Positions 39,071 through 50,200 are shown, counted from the stretch's first letter. The stretch: 64,000 bases of DNA from Sedimenticola_A sp040506425 (GCA_965224515.1 OZ245051.1:1674001-1738000); one strand, 5' to 3'. Notes: generated by a model not told the origin, from the letters alone. Program-made: numbers and translations.

Positions 39071-40102
39071 ATGTGTAGAGCTATGAACATGCGAAATATG
39101 AAACAGCAGGGTCTTGGGCTTGTTGAGATCATGATAGCCATGGTTCTCGGTCTTGTGCTTACCATCGGCATGACCGAGATATTTATTGCCAACAAGCAGG
39201 CCCACAAATCCCAGGAGTCGCTGTCTCATATTCAGGAGAATGCCCGGTTCGCCATTGAAACCATGGCGAGAAACATTCGCATGGCGGGTTACATGGGATG
39301 TGCAAATCTGGACGCGGTTCCGCCGAATGTTATCGCTGATCCGCCTCCAAGCGGAGGGTTCAGTGCTGCTACAGCGGTGATGGGCAGTGAAGTGGACGAT
39401 GCAGGTGCCTGGGCGCCTGTTTACGATGGCGTCGCGCCGGTCGGCGTGGTTAAAGGCACCGACGTCATTCGGGTTGGGCACGCCGATGATTGTGGCGCCT
39501 ACCTGGTCGGTAACATGAAGTCCGATAACGCCAATATTCAGGTCAACAGCGATAATACCTGTGGTTTTGAACAAGGTGATCATCTACTGATTACTGACTG
39601 CAAAAATGCCGACCTCTTCAGGGCGGGTACTGTCTCTGTCGGCGCTTCCAGTGGCAAGCTCGCTATTCCTCATCCAATGAGTGTGAATATCGATAATCGC
39701 CTGAGCACCATCTATGGGCCTGATGCACGGGTCTACAAGTTTATTCAGATCGACTACTACATCAAGGAGAACCCTTTCGGCGAGCCTTCACTCTACCGGC
39801 GCAGCTTTGGTGTTGAGGAAGAGTTGGTGGAAGGGATCGAGGATTTGGAGATCACCTATGGCGAAGATGAAACTAATGATCTGACAGCTGATCGCTACGT
39901 AGATGCGAATGTCGTCGGCACCGGCGCAGGCCAGGGTTGGGGTAAGGTGACAGGTGTCAGGGTTCAACTGGGCTTGCGGTCGATTAGGAACAATGTTGCG
40001 CTGGGTGATACGACCTATGTATACGATGGCGCAAATGTTACCAACAGGCGCTTACGCCAGAATACAACCTTTACCGTTGGACTGAGGAACAGATCGCAAT
40101 GA
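39071..40102 (+). CDS. pilW: Minor pilin PilW (cluster 1)
   Basis: 343 residues with a leader ending KQQG and a mature N-terminus LGLVEIMIAMVLGLVLTIGM (Leu in place of Phe at +1). PilW-type landmarks follow: FIANKQAHKSQESLSHIQEN, ARFAIETMARNIRMAGYMGC near residue 62, and the C-terminal GIEDLEITYGEDE block ending in TFTVGLRNR. ATG 39071 is used, but ATG 39083 or 39098 would also leave a workable leader. pilX starts four bases before its end. Confidence 0.92.
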   Translation: MCRAMNMRNMKQQGLGLVEIMIAMVLGLVLTIGMTEIFIANKQAHKSQESLSHIQENARFAIETMARNIRMAGYMGCANLDAVPPNVIADPPPSGGFSAATAVMGSEVDDAGAWAPVYDGVAPVGVVKGTDVIRVGHADDCGAYLVGNMKSDNANIQVNSDNTCGFEQGDHLLITDCKNADLFRAGTVSVGASSGKLAIPHPMSVNIDNRLSTIYGPDARVYKFIQIDYYIKENPFGEPSLYRRSFGVEEELVEGIEDLEITYGEDETNDLTADRYVDANVVGTGAGQGWGKVTGVRVQLGLRSIRNNVALGDTTYVYDGANVTNRRLRQNTTFTVGLRNRSQ

Positions 40103-40650
40103 GATCGGTAACCATGATAAAGAGAAACGAGCAGGGCGCGGTTTTGTTGACCTCGCTGATGATCCTGTTGTTGTTGACGATCCTGGGTATCAACTCCATG
40201 AGCAACAACATTGTTCAGGAGCGCATGGTGTCGAATATGCATGATCGCAATATCGGCTTCCAGGCGGCGGAATCAGCGCTAAGGCAGGGTGAAGCCTGGG
40301 TTTCTGCGCGCAATGTTCTACCCGACGTGGGTACGATTGTGGACGGTGTTTACCTGTGGGATTTCCAAGAGCCGGATACGATTGCAGATAACGGACTCTC
40401 CTGGTGGTTCGAGGGGGCTCGGGACGCAGCATGGTGGGATGCCAATGCTGTGAAAAATACCGGTGGCGACACTATCGGTGATGTGGCGGTTCAACCGGCG
40501 TTCATCATGGAGATGCTGCCGCCCAAACTTTCCAGCCTGGAGGCGGGTGTCAGTCTCGATGACGCCGAGTATTACCTGCAGGTGACATCCCGGGCCACAG
40601 GTGGCTCGGCCAATGCAGTGGTTTTGCTGCAGACAGTTTATAAGTGGTGA
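40099..40650 (+). CDS. pilX: Minor pilin PilX (cluster 1)
   Basis: 183 residues. The N-terminus (NEQGAVLLTSLMILLLLTIL) is the PilX form, in which the glutamate at mature +5 is missing (PilX_N pattern). It is followed by GINSMSNNIVQERMVSNMHD and NIGFQAAESALRQGE. The start overlaps the pilW stop (ATGA). PilX affects pilus assembly and aggregation in Neisseria and Pseudomonas. Confidence 0.91.
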   Translation: MRSVTMIKRNEQGAVLLTSLMILLLLTILGINSMSNNIVQERMVSNMHDRNIGFQAAESALRQGEAWVSARNVLPDVGTIVDGVYLWDFQEPDTIADNGLSWWFEGARDAAWWDANAVKNTGGDTIGDVAVQPAFIMEMLPPKLSSLEAGVSLDDAEYYLQVTSRATGGSANAVVLLQTVYKW

Positions 40651-40683
40651 CATTGCCGTTGTGATGACGGCGAGGACAAAACG

Positions 40684-43600
40684 ATGAAACGTTTTAAACA
40701 GTATCTCTCGATGATGGCGGCCGGTCTTGTTGTGTGGCTTCCTGTCCAGAATGTGCAGGCTGAAGTGGCACAGGTCCCACTCTTTGTCGGCGGTGTAATC
40801 GAGCCCAATATCTTTTTTACCATCGATGATTCCGATTCGATGTTTTTCGAAGTGATGCCGAAGCTGGATGCCAACGGAAACGTCTTTCCCCGTCTCACCA
40901 ACTACTACGGAAACGACCCCGCCCATACCGATACCGGTATGCTGAGCGAGAGGCCGATAACCTTCGACAACGACAATCTCTGGGCCATGCGAAACCGCTA
41001 CCAGGGAATCAACCGCACCTACTACAGTCCGGATAAGCGTTACCAGCCCTGGGTGGATGCTTACGGAAACCGGATGATCGACGCCGATCCCGATTGCGCC
41101 CTGCACAATCCGATGACGCCGCTTCCTGCTGGCGTAGCGGTGGCTGACGCTGACGATTACTGCCGTCCTTTGAATGCCTCGGAGACCCGCAACAAAAGGT
41201 GGGCCATGTCTAAAGACGCCACGTCCGATCTGGATGATCTGGGTTGGGTCAGGCGAGTAGAGACTTTCTGGCCGGCCCAGTACTACAACTACTCCGGGGA
41301 TACCTCCACCCATGGCTGGGAGGATGAGGCCGAAAGCTGGACGGGAAGCAAATACACCCAGGTATATATCTGCCAGGGCGATCTCGACCACGACGATTTT
41401 ACCTTCCTGAGCTCGGATTACGATTGTCCCGCCAGTTATCCCAAGGGTGTGAAGCGTACTGACTGTGCCGGCGCTGCCTGCACCTATACCGAGGAGATGC
41501 AGAACTACGCCAACTGGTACACCTATTACCGCAGTCGCGTACTGCTTGCACGTGGCGCAGTCGGTCGCGCCTTCGCCGACCAGGGGGGGGATATCCGGGT
41601 TGGCTACGGCGAGATCCTGACCGAGGGTGCGACGATCGATGGTGTTGCAAGTCCCGGTGCAGTCGAGTTGGGTGTGCGACGCTTCGAGGGATCTGATCGC
41701 GAGGCCTTCTTCGACAAGCTCTACAACGGCAAGCTTGGCCGTGGAACCCCCTTGCGTAGAACCGTGGACGACATTGGGCAATACTTCTCCCGCACTGATC
41801 ACTGTGGGCCGTCAGGTGACAATCCCGGTGCTGACGAGAATAATGACGGTATACTGGATTGCACGGTGGACAGCCGCCCGGTTACCGATCAGCTCTCCTG
41901 CCGCCAGAACTACCACGTGATGATCACTGACGGTTACTGGACCAACGGCGCGACGGATAACAATGCCATAAACAGAACAGACAGGGCATTGGTGGCCACG
42001 GGCAACGTGGACAACACGACTGGGCCAACGATTTTACCCCATGATGGTGAAAATGACGTCTACCAGTACCAGCCGGAAGCACCTTACCAGGATGGCTATT
42101 CGAACACCCTGGCTGATGCGGCAATGTATTACTGGAATCATGATCTGCGGCCGGATCTTCCCAACAAGGTACCAACGAACCTGAATGATGAGGCCTACTG
42201 GCAGCACGTGGTTCAATTTACCATTGGTCTTGATGTGATCGGCACCTTGAACCAGGAGGATTACGATATATCCAATGGTGTTTACCCAACCTGGCCAAAT
42301 GCCAATCAGAATCCAAAAGGGCGAAAGATTGATGACCTCTGGCATGCTGCAGTCAATGGGCACGGCAGTTACTTCAATGCGTCTGATCCCGATGAACTGG
42401 CGCAGGCGTTGTCCGATACCTTCCACAATATCGCGGCACGAATCAGCTCGGCTTCGGCCATCGCAACCAACTCCACCCGCCTGGATACCGATACTTTTGT
42501 GTACCAGGCACGATTCAACGGCGAACGCTGGTCTGGTGAGTTGAGGGCGTTTCTGCTTAACCAACAGACCGGTGATATTCTCGATTCCAATCCGGGGCTG
42601 GATGGTATTCAGCCCGAGTGGGAGGCCTCAGCGTTGCTGGACAGCCGTGGCGATGTCAGAAATCTCTTTACGTACGATTCGACAACAAACCCAAGTGCCC
42701 CTGCAGGTAAGGATTTCTACTGGAACGACCTGTCGGTTGCACAGCAGAACTTCCTGAAGGATGGGGGCAGTGATGCTGACGGTCAGGATCGCCTGGACTA
42801 CCTGAGGGGTGATCGGACCGGTGAAGGTACCACCTACCGTGACAGGGCCTCCAGGCTGGGTGATATCGTCAACTCGGATCCGTTCTTCGTGGGTAAATCC
42901 GACTTTGGCTACAATATTCTGCCTGATACAACAGAAGCCGATGCATACGTTACTTTCAGGCAGAGTACTCAGTACCAGGCAAGGCCCGGTATCGTATACG
43001 TCGGTGCAAATGACGGCATGCTGCATGCATTTGAATCTGATACTGGCGTGGAACTCTTTGCCTATGTGCCGGAGATGATATTTCCCGACCTGCACATGCT
43101 GACCGAGAAGGGCTATACCCATAAGTACTTCGTGGATGGTCCGTCAAAGGCTGGTGACGCCTATGTGGATGGAGCCTGGAAATCGGTACTGATTGGCACC
43201 ATGGGTGGTGGTGGCAAGGGTGTATTTGCTCTTGATGTAACCTATCCGGCTGCCGTGGCTGACAATGGCAATATCACAGTCAACTTCGACAAGACCGATG
43301 TGATGTGGGAGTTCACCAATGCAACCGATTCCGATCTCGGCTATACCATTGGCCAGGCCTCGGTAGTGCGTATGTATGATGGTACCTGGGCCGCGGTCTT
43401 TGGTAATGGTTACGAGTCGGATGATGATGAGGCCGTGCTCTTTATAGTCAATCTCGAAGACCCGACTGACTACGTGAAGTTTGAAACCCAAGTGGGCAGT
43501 GCGGCATCACCCAATGGTATGACAACCCCCACCCCGGTTGATATCGACGGCGACAGGGTAGTGGATGCCATTTATGTAGGTGACCTTCATGGCAATATGT

Positions 43601-44463
43601 GGGCGATTGATGTGACCGACACACGTCGCAGCCAGTGGAAATTCAAGTACGGTAACAGTAACAATCCCGCTCCTCTGTTTACAGCGTTGGATGCCTCTGA
43701 TAATGCTCAGCCCATAACCAGTAAGCCTGCGGTTAACAAGCATCCCGATGGCGGTGTGATGCTCTTCTTCGGTACCGGAAAGTATTTTGAGAAGGGTGAT
43801 AATGTCTCCTTGGAGCAGATGACTTTCTACGGTATCCGGGATGATGATGCCCAGATAAGCGATCGCTCAGAACTTGTCGAGCAGGAAATCACACATGAGT
43901 TGGTTCAGGATTTCACTAATCCTGATACCAATGAAACCCTTACCTGGGGGCTTAGGGCTTCTACGACTAACCCTGTGGAATACAATTGCGACAATCTGCC
44001 TTCACCCTGCACCGAAAGTTCGGGCTGGTACATGGAGCTCAAGTCACCGGTTAATGGCTGGGAAGGCGAGCGTGTGGTCAGTGCACCTCTGCTGCGTGAA
44101 AATCGCATCGTCTTTGTTACCATGATTCCTGATGAAGATCCCTGTGAGTTTGGTGGTGACAGCTGGTTGATGGAGCTCTCGGCAGTAGATGGTAAGCGTC
44201 TGTCGATATCACCTTTTGATCTGAATAACGATGGAAGCTTCAGCAGTGCTGATTACATCACCATCATTGACGATAATGGCCAGGAGATACATGTTCCTGC
44301 ATCTGGCAAGAAGTCCAAAGAGGGTATTATCAAGACGCCGGGTATCGTGAAAACCGAAGACAGGGAATTCAAGTACGTGAGTGGTTCATCCGGTGGTATT
44401 GAGATGACTGTTGAGTCACGCAGTGCACGTCCCGGACGGCAGTCCTGGATTCAATATCGATAA
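40684..44463 (+). CDS. pilY1: Type IV pilus tip/assembly protein PilY1 (cluster 1)
   Basis: 1259 residues with a Sec signal peptide (1-26, ending NVQA). The N-terminal half contains the von Willebrand A-like MIDAS pattern IDDSDS (about 47-52). The C-terminal half is the Neisseria-PilC-type beta-propeller (GIVYVGANDGMLHAFESDTG, about residue 770) with the calcium loop DIDGDRVVDAIYVGDLHGN near 952. An RGD sits in DYLRGDRTGEG. PilY1 acts in pilus extension, adhesion and surface sensing. It follows pilX after 33 bases. A second, diverged PilY1 is encoded at 47254. Confidence 0.95.
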   Translation: MKRFKQYLSMMAAGLVVWLPVQNVQAEVAQVPLFVGGVIEPNIFFTIDDSDSMFFEVMPKLDANGNVFPRLTNYYGNDPAHTDTGMLSERPITFDNDNLWAMRNRYQGINRTYYSPDKRYQPWVDAYGNRMIDADPDCALHNPMTPLPAGVAVADADDYCRPLNASETRNKRWAMSKDATSDLDDLGWVRRVETFWPAQYYNYSGDTSTHGWEDEAESWTGSKYTQVYICQGDLDHDDFTFLSSDYDCPASYPKGVKRTDCAGAACTYTEEMQNYANWYTYYRSRVLLARGAVGRAFADQGGDIRVGYGEILTEGATIDGVASPGAVELGVRRFEGSDREAFFDKLYNGKLGRGTPLRRTVDDIGQYFSRTDHCGPSGDNPGADENNDGILDCTVDSRPVTDQLSCRQNYHVMITDGYWTNGATDNNAINRTDRALVATGNVDNTTGPTILPHDGENDVYQYQPEAPYQDGYSNTLADAAMYYWNHDLRPDLPNKVPTNLNDEAYWQHVVQFTIGLDVIGTLNQEDYDISNGVYPTWPNANQNPKGRKIDDLWHAAVNGHGSYFNASDPDELAQALSDTFHNIAARISSASAIATNSTRLDTDTFVYQARFNGERWSGELRAFLLNQQTGDILDSNPGLDGIQPEWEASALLDSRGDVRNLFTYDSTTNPSAPAGKDFYWNDLSVAQQNFLKDGGSDADGQDRLDYLRGDRTGEGTTYRDRASRLGDIVNSDPFFVGKSDFGYNILPDTTEADAYVTFRQSTQYQARPGIVYVGANDGMLHAFESDTGVELFAYVPEMIFPDLHMLTEKGYTHKYFVDGPSKAGDAYVDGAWKSVLIGTMGGGGKGVFALDVTYPAAVADNGNITVNFDKTDVMWEFTNATDSDLGYTIGQASVVRMYDGTWAAVFGNGYESDDDEAVLFIVNLEDPTDYVKFETQVGSAASPNGMTTPTPVDIDGDRVVDAIYVGDLHGNMWAIDVTDTRRSQWKFKYGNSNNPAPLFTALDASDNAQPITSKPAVNKHPDGGVMLFFGTGKYFEKGDNVSLEQMTFYGIRDDDAQISDRSELVEQEITHELVQDFTNPDTNETLTWGLRASTTNPVEYNCDNLPSPCTESSGWYMELKSPVNGWEGERVVSAPLLRENRIVFVTMIPDEDPCEFGGDSWLMELSAVDGKRLSISPFDLNNDGSFSSADYITIIDDNGQEIHVPASGKKSKEGIIKTPGIVKTEDREFKYVSGSSGGIEMTVESRSARPGRQSWIQYR

Positions 44464-44530
44464 TGGGATGCGGGCGGTGCCGGTGAATGGCGCCGCCCTT
44501 TCCTGATACTCTGCAAAGAGGCGTAAGCAA

Positions 44531-44998
44531 GTGCAAAAAGGTAAGAGTAACAGTAGGGGTTTTACCCTGATTGAACTGATGATCGTTGTGGTTATCATTG
44601 GGATTCTGACCAGTATCGGTTATCCGATATACCAGGATTATGTTTACAAGGCCCGGCGTGCAGATGCCAAGGCGGTTCTGCTCGAGGCTGCCCAGTACAT
44701 GGAGCGTTATTACACAGAAAATTTGTCATATAACCCGCCGCTGCCTGCTGTAGCTCCCAGCTTATCTGACAGAAATGGCGATGGAGTTGACGATGATGAC
44801 CGTCTCGATGCTGCGCCAAAGGGTGAGGATCCTGCCAATAACAACCACTTTTATGACGTCGCAATAGTTGGGCCAACGGCCACAACATATACACTGACTG
44901 CAACCCCCAGGGGTAACCAGGTGAATGATGATTGTGGAACAATGACTATCGACAACACCGGCGCGACCACGCCTGTGAACCCGGATCACTGCTGGTGA
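44531..44998 (+). CDS. pilE: Type IV minor pilin PilE (cluster 1)
   Basis: 155 residues from GTG 44531. A ten-residue leader ends in Gly, then FTLIELMIVVVIIGILTSIG. The helix continues as YPIYQDYVYKARRADAKAVL with the usual AQYMERYYTEN. The C-terminal disulfide loop runs from DDCGTMTID to the final CW. It closes cluster 1. Cluster 1 has no pilY2-like gene between pilY1 and pilE, unlike cluster 2. Confidence 0.93.
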   Translation: MQKGKSNSRGFTLIELMIVVVIIGILTSIGYPIYQDYVYKARRADAKAVLLEAAQYMERYYTENLSYNPPLPAVAPSLSDRNGDGVDDDDRLDAAPKGEDPANNNHFYDVAIVGPTATTYTLTATPRGNQVNDDCGTMTIDNTGATTPVNPDHCW

Positions 44999-45297
44999 TT
45001 CGAGCCGGATATCAATAAGTTCAGATGCCAGTTGCGTTCCGTACCATGTAGCTCGACTGGCGTCTGTTTGAGGCGCTTCGTGTAGACATTCTGTTTACAA
45101 TGTAATTATTCCTTTCTCTCCTGCTCCCCGCTTATATTTAGTGTCGTACTACACATATAGCGGTTTATTACGCCCGTAATTAGTAATTAAAGTATTGTTT
45201 TCTTTGGCGGTAGCACACCTGGCAGTGACATGGGGCGTCGTGGATTTGTATGGCAATCAATTTGGATGCTCGTATCGATAAATAAGGGGAGTGGCAG
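44999..45297. other. Intergenic region between the two pilus clusters
   Basis: 299 bases, lower in GC than the flanks, with no coding sequence seen and no remnant of a fimT leader before cluster 2. AT-rich stretches around 45140-45205 could hold a promoter for cluster 2, but no convincing sigma-70 or sigma-54 (GG-N10-GC) element was found. No clear hairpin terminator follows pilE. Confidence 0.6.
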
Positions 45298-46719
45298 GTG
45301 GGTCTTCATAGCAGCAGTCACCGGTCAGTTGCAATATTGATTAACGATACCCGATCTGCCGAGGGCTTTACGCTGATAGAGGTACTCGTGACACTGGTGG
45401 TTCTCTCTGTTGGCCTGCTGGGATTGGCAGGGCTCCAGGGTGGAAGCCTTCAGAGCAATCGAAGTGCCTATCTAAGAACCCAGGCGTCAGTGCTGGCCTA
45501 TGATCTGATCGACAGGATGCGTAGCAACCCTGGTGCTAGCTATGCTGATTTTTCGACTGATTCTGCTCCGGAAAGCGGTGATTGCCAGGGTAGTGCAAAA
45601 ACCTGCACGGCTGCTCAACTGGCGAAGTATGACAAGGCCAGTTGGGCTGCCGAGGTTGCCCGGCTACTGCCCGGTGGGGCTGGGTCTGTCGGCAAAGGCA
45701 TGGCGGGTGTCACCCAGGTCTATATCAGCAGCCAGTCGGCGAATGTCTATTCCGATAACCTTGCCCAGTTGCAGGAGAATGCCCGCTTCGCGCTGGATAC
45801 ACTCAGTAAATACATCAGGCTGTCGGGATACATGTCATGTAGTCCGAATAATATCTCCAATGTCGTATACCCAAGTACTCAGAGCTCCGGTGATGATGAT
45901 ATTAAAAAGCTCGAACCCTACGTCACTCTGGACCGGCTCATCGAGGGGGTGGATCAAGTCGTAACGGCAAACGGTTGGTACGATGATGCGGTGCCGGGGA
46001 CGGATGCCCTGAAGATCATCTATTCTGGCGATAGCGAATCCAGCTACCGGGTCGTCGACCACATGCCGTCGGTTGCAAGGTTGGATCTTGACAGGGTGCA
46101 TCCATTCCAAAAGGGTACGCTTATATTGGTTTGCGAGCCTGAACGATCTGCCTTGTTTCAGAACAGCAAGAGTGATGGATCGCCATACAAATCAATCTTT
46201 CATGAGAAATCAGCGGCAAACTGTACCCAAGACCTTGGCTACTCTGGCAACTGCTCCAATAGTATGGCCCACACCTTTGAGGTAGGTGCGAGTGTTGCCG
46301 AACTTGAGTCCAGGGTTTTCTATATAGGGAACAGCGCTTACGGGGGTGGCCGCTCGCTTAAACAGAGACGGTTGAATATAGCGGATGGAAGTGAAACGTA
46401 TAACATCCTCGATGGCAATAGAGAGGAGTTGGTGGAGGGTGTAGAGAATCTTCAGATACTCTACGGCATTGACTCTCCAGGTGATGATGACATGACACCT
46501 GACCGCTACGTTAAGGCGGGGAATGTTTCTGATTGGGGCAGTGTGGTGGCGCTGAAGTTATGGATCATCGTCTCAACTCCTGAAGCCCTGCATGGCCATG
46601 CCGATACGGACAGCTATGCCATTGCCGGCGAGACCTCGATTCCAATTCCCGATGGCGCTGAGAATAAATACCGTGCTGTCTTCTCAACCACCATTCAGCT
46701 GCGCAACAGGGTGCTCTGA
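45298..46719 (+). CDS. PilV-PilW fusion minor pilin (cluster 2)
   Basis: 473 residues in one frame. Residues 1-130 are PilV: leader ending AEG, then FTLIEVLVTLVVLSVGLLGL, LRTQASVLAYDLIDRMRSNP and WAAEVARLLPGGAGSV. From about 136 the sequence is PilW: AGVTQVYISSQSANVYSDNL, AQLQENARFALDTLSKYIRL and SGYMSCSP, through the C-terminal GVENLQILYGID block to TTIQLRNRVL. The PilW prepilin helix (about the first 25 mature residues) is missing, as is the PilV C-terminal strand, so a deletion joined the two genes near 45691-45706. The GTG start has GGGGAG upstream. pilX follows with a one-base overlap. Confidence 0.85.
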   Translation: MGLHSSSHRSVAILINDTRSAEGFTLIEVLVTLVVLSVGLLGLAGLQGGSLQSNRSAYLRTQASVLAYDLIDRMRSNPGASYADFSTDSAPESGDCQGSAKTCTAAQLAKYDKASWAAEVARLLPGGAGSVGKGMAGVTQVYISSQSANVYSDNLAQLQENARFALDTLSKYIRLSGYMSCSPNNISNVVYPSTQSSGDDDIKKLEPYVTLDRLIEGVDQVVTANGWYDDAVPGTDALKIIYSGDSESSYRVVDHMPSVARLDLDRVHPFQKGTLILVCEPERSALFQNSKSDGSPYKSIFHEKSAANCTQDLGYSGNCSNSMAHTFEVGASVAELESRVFYIGNSAYGGGRSLKQRRLNIADGSETYNILDGNREELVEGVENLQILYGIDSPGDDDMTPDRYVKAGNVSDWGSVVALKLWIIVSTPEALHGHADTDSYAIAGETSIPIPDGAENKYRAVFSTTIQLRNRVL

Positions 46720-47249
46720 TGGAAGGCCTACGGAACTGCCTTGGATCAGGGTCGTCCCAGGGCGGTGTGGTGTTGATGTCAGGGCTCATAATTCTGACCG
46801 TATTGACCCTGCTCGGCATCTCCCGCATCCAGGCTACCCAGCTGGAAGCGCGAATGGCGGGAAACTACAGCCAGCGAACAACGGCGTTCGAAGCTGCAGA
46901 GGCGGCGGTAAGAGCGGCCGAAATTTATCTGGACAGCAAAGCCAATCTCAGCGGGTTCGATGCCGATGGTTCTGACGGTCTCTATGCCTGCAGTTCGGAT
47001 GATCGCTGGAAAGGCATCGACTGGGATGCAAAAGCTGTGAAGCTAACCGGCTTTCATTCAGCTTACATTGTTGAACACTGTGGCACTTTCAGCCAGGACA
47101 GGGATGCCCGCATGCTCAACCGGGACAGTTACGATAATGAGTCAGGTTCAGGAGGAACCAGAGAGCGATTTCTGATCACCGCCAGGGGAACTGGTCCCAG
47201 TGGTTCCGGTCAAGTGTTCATCCAGGCGACCTATGAGTTGGAGATGTAG
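46719..47249 (+). CDS. pilX: Minor pilin PilX (cluster 2)
   Basis: 176 residues with the PilX-type N-terminus SSQGGVVLMSGLIILTVLTL followed by RIQATQLEARMAGNYSQRTT and AFEAAEAAVRAAEIYLDSKA. It is the same in layout as the cluster 1 copy but clearly diverged. The start shares one base with the stop of the fused pilVW gene (TGATG). Confidence 0.89.
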   Translation: MEGLRNCLGSGSSQGGVVLMSGLIILTVLTLLGISRIQATQLEARMAGNYSQRTTAFEAAEAAVRAAEIYLDSKANLSGFDADGSDGLYACSSDDRWKGIDWDAKAVKLTGFHSAYIVEHCGTFSQDRDARMLNRDSYDNESGSGGTRERFLITARGTGPSGSGQVFIQATYELEM

Positions 47250-47253
47250 GTCT

Positions 47254-50200
47254 ATGAGGGGCAGAGCCGATAAAGTCAATTTGAAGTGGCTGGCAGTTAC
47301 GGTTGTCATAACAGCGCTGCTGGTTGCAACGAAGTTGCAAGCTTTTACATTGGCTGATGGCTCGGTAGAGATGACGACAGGCGTCGAGCCCAATATCGTC
47401 CTGCTTTTGGACAACTCCGGCAGTATGGACTGGGAGGTGCTGACCCAGGACTTTGATGCGAACGGTAAATTTCGTAATACCCAGCCTGATGGTTCCGGCA
47501 GTAAGCACATTACTCACCGTCGTGGTTGTCTGGGCTTGTTCTTGGAAAATGAATATTCCTATGTTGTCCGGTTCGATGCCAACACCGATGATTCAATCCT
47601 ACCGGATTGCGAAGTGGCGGCAGACAATGCCTGGCGCATGCGCAATAGCGATTTCAATCCTCTCTACTTCGACCCCCGGAAGGACTACTCCCCCTGGGTA
47701 GGTCTCAACGACGAGGGAGATCGGTTTGCGGATATCCCAATAGATGACGCGTTGGAGAATCCTTGGGATCCCGCATCGGAGACCATCGATCTGACCTCTA
47801 AAGGCAGCATCAACCAGCCTCTTGACGGTGGATTCCGCTTCTATACCTGGAGTGACGATGGGGATGGATTGTTCGAAAACGGGGAGGAGACGGAGTATCG
47901 AATCGGTGACTTGAGCGATGCTCAGGTGGCGATACTAAACACCCTGCGCAGTAACGACGGAAGCCGAAGTCTTACAAGGAAAGCGTATCAGCAGAACTTC
48001 GCCAACTGGTTCTCCTACTACCGTAAGCGCGAGTACGTGATGAAGGCTGCCCTGGGGGAGGTTCTTGCGGATATCACTCATATGCGTGTCGGATTTTCAG
48101 CTTTTAATAGAAGCGATAGTAATGCAAGACTCATTGCAAGTATGAATTCCTCTGTGATCAGTGGAAATAAAAAATCCCTGTTGGACGGGATCTATAATGT
48201 GCACTCAGCTGGAGATACTTCTACAAGGGGGCATCTGCAAAATGTGGGGCGTTACTTCTCCTGTGAACTGACAGATCGTTTCGGCTGTCCGGCGCTACCG
48301 GAAGAGGAGGGCGGGAGTTGCCAACAGAACAATGTACTGCTGCTGACAGACGGTTTCTACAATGGCACAAGTCCAGGCGTGTCAGATCAGGATGGTGATA
48401 CAGAAAACCGGTTTGATGGTGGTGCCTTTGCAGATTCAATTGAAAACACCCTGGCCGATGTGGCCATGTACTACTACAAAAATGATCTCCAGCCAGAGAT
48501 TCCCGATCATGTTCCGGCAACAAGCTACGATATCAATCGTTATCCTGACTCCAATGGATACCCGGTAACGGAGTCGGGGGCTCCAGAGTTTATGCACCAG
48601 CATATGGTGACCTATGTGCTTGGTTTTGGTGTTCAAGGGACAATTGATACCGTCCCAGCGAAGCCTGAGGATCGGTTTAATTGGTCAGATCCCGGCGCTG
48701 GAAATGCAGAGAAGATCGACGACCTGTTGCATGCCGCCTATAACGGTCGTGGTCTATACCTTTCTGCACTGAACCATGAAACGCTGAAAAATTCGCTTCA
48801 AGCAGCCTTCGCGCAGATGCAGGCTGAAACTGGAACTGCTTCGGCGGTGACTTTCAATACCCATAACCTGCAGGATGGGTCCAGGGTGTACAGGGCATTT
48901 TTAAACGCGATGACCAAAAGCGGCGATCTCAAGGCGTTCACCATCGATGACGATGGCAAGATATCAGCCGATGCAGAGTGGAGTGCGGCTGAACAGTTGG
49001 ATGAAAAGGTATTTGCTGCGAGGAGAGACTCCAGGGTGATCGTGACCTATAAAGACCGGAGATCGAGCAGCAAGGGGCGGGACTTTTCCTGGAATAAGCT
49101 GACCGTTGAACAAAGGGATCTCCTGGATGAAATTTCCCCCCCGGAGCCGTCTGCAAAAAAACTCGGCGAGGCACGCCTGAATTGGTTGCGAGGCCACAGC
49201 TCTGATGAAGGACCTGATTACGATGCGGGTGAGCTTCGCAGCCGGGAGGCTGAAAGGGGAAGGTTGGGCGAGATCGTTCACTCCACACCCGTATTTGTTG
49301 GGCAGCCCCCCTACATGGGTCGTAACACAGGGCGTTATCCCAAGGCGTCCGATAGTCTCTATTCGCAATTTCAGAACGATAACAAAAACCGGATGCCTAT
49401 GGTCTACGTGGGCAGCAATGACGGTATGCTGCACGGCTTCAACGCGGATGATGGTTCAGAGCGCTTCGCCTATGTTCCCAACAGGCTTTTTCCGACACTG
49501 TCTGAGCTCACCAGGCAGGACTATACCTCAAGGCCCTATGTTGATCTGACGCCATCGATCAATGACGTCTACATAAAGCCTGCCAGGGGGACCAATCAGA
49601 ACACGTTGTCATGGAACACCCTGCTTGTGGGTGGTTTGCGTGGAGGCGGCAAGGGTTATTATGCGCTCAATATAACGGACCCCGAAGATCTCGATGCCGT
49701 GGATGAGGTGGTGGATAACGTGCTTTGGGAATTCACTGAAAATGATGACAACAGGCTGGGTTACAGCTACAGCAAACCCGGCCTTGCCATGACACATGCA
49801 GAGGATGGGGTGGAGAATAACAGGTGGTATGCCTTTTTCGGCAATGGTTACAAGGCTGAGCACGCCGATGGAGAGGCCGTGCTTTTTGCGCTGGCCCTTG
49901 AGGATGGACAGGATGGTGTTTGGGGTGCCTCGGACTACCGGGTCATCGGTACCGGAGAGGGTACGCTCCCGTTGTCTGAGGATGATGAGTACATTCAGGC
50001 TCAGTTCGATGGCCACCCTAATGGGCTGGGTAGCGTCAGGATGTCCGATGTCGATGGCGATGGAGCGGTGGATTACGCTTATGCGGGCGATCTAAGGGGG
50101 AACCTCTACCGGTTCGATCTGACCGCCGCTTCACCCTCGGACTGGAATGCCACAAAGATATTTCAGGCCAGGTACAGCGTCGACGGTTCTGTTCAACCCA

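Noticed and set aside
40318..41802. 494-residue open frame on the minus strand
   Set aside because: Lies fully antisense to pilX and pilY1, which have clear family motifs; the translation shows no recognisable domain.
42820..42840. RGD tripeptide in the cluster 1 PilY1 as an integrin-binding adhesin signal
   Set aside because: It lies in a segment (YLRGDR) that is common in PilY1 proteins generally and is not evidence of host binding.
45200..45297. Sigma-54 promoter before pilus cluster 2
   Set aside because: TGGCA-like words are present, but none has the GG-N10-GC spacing.
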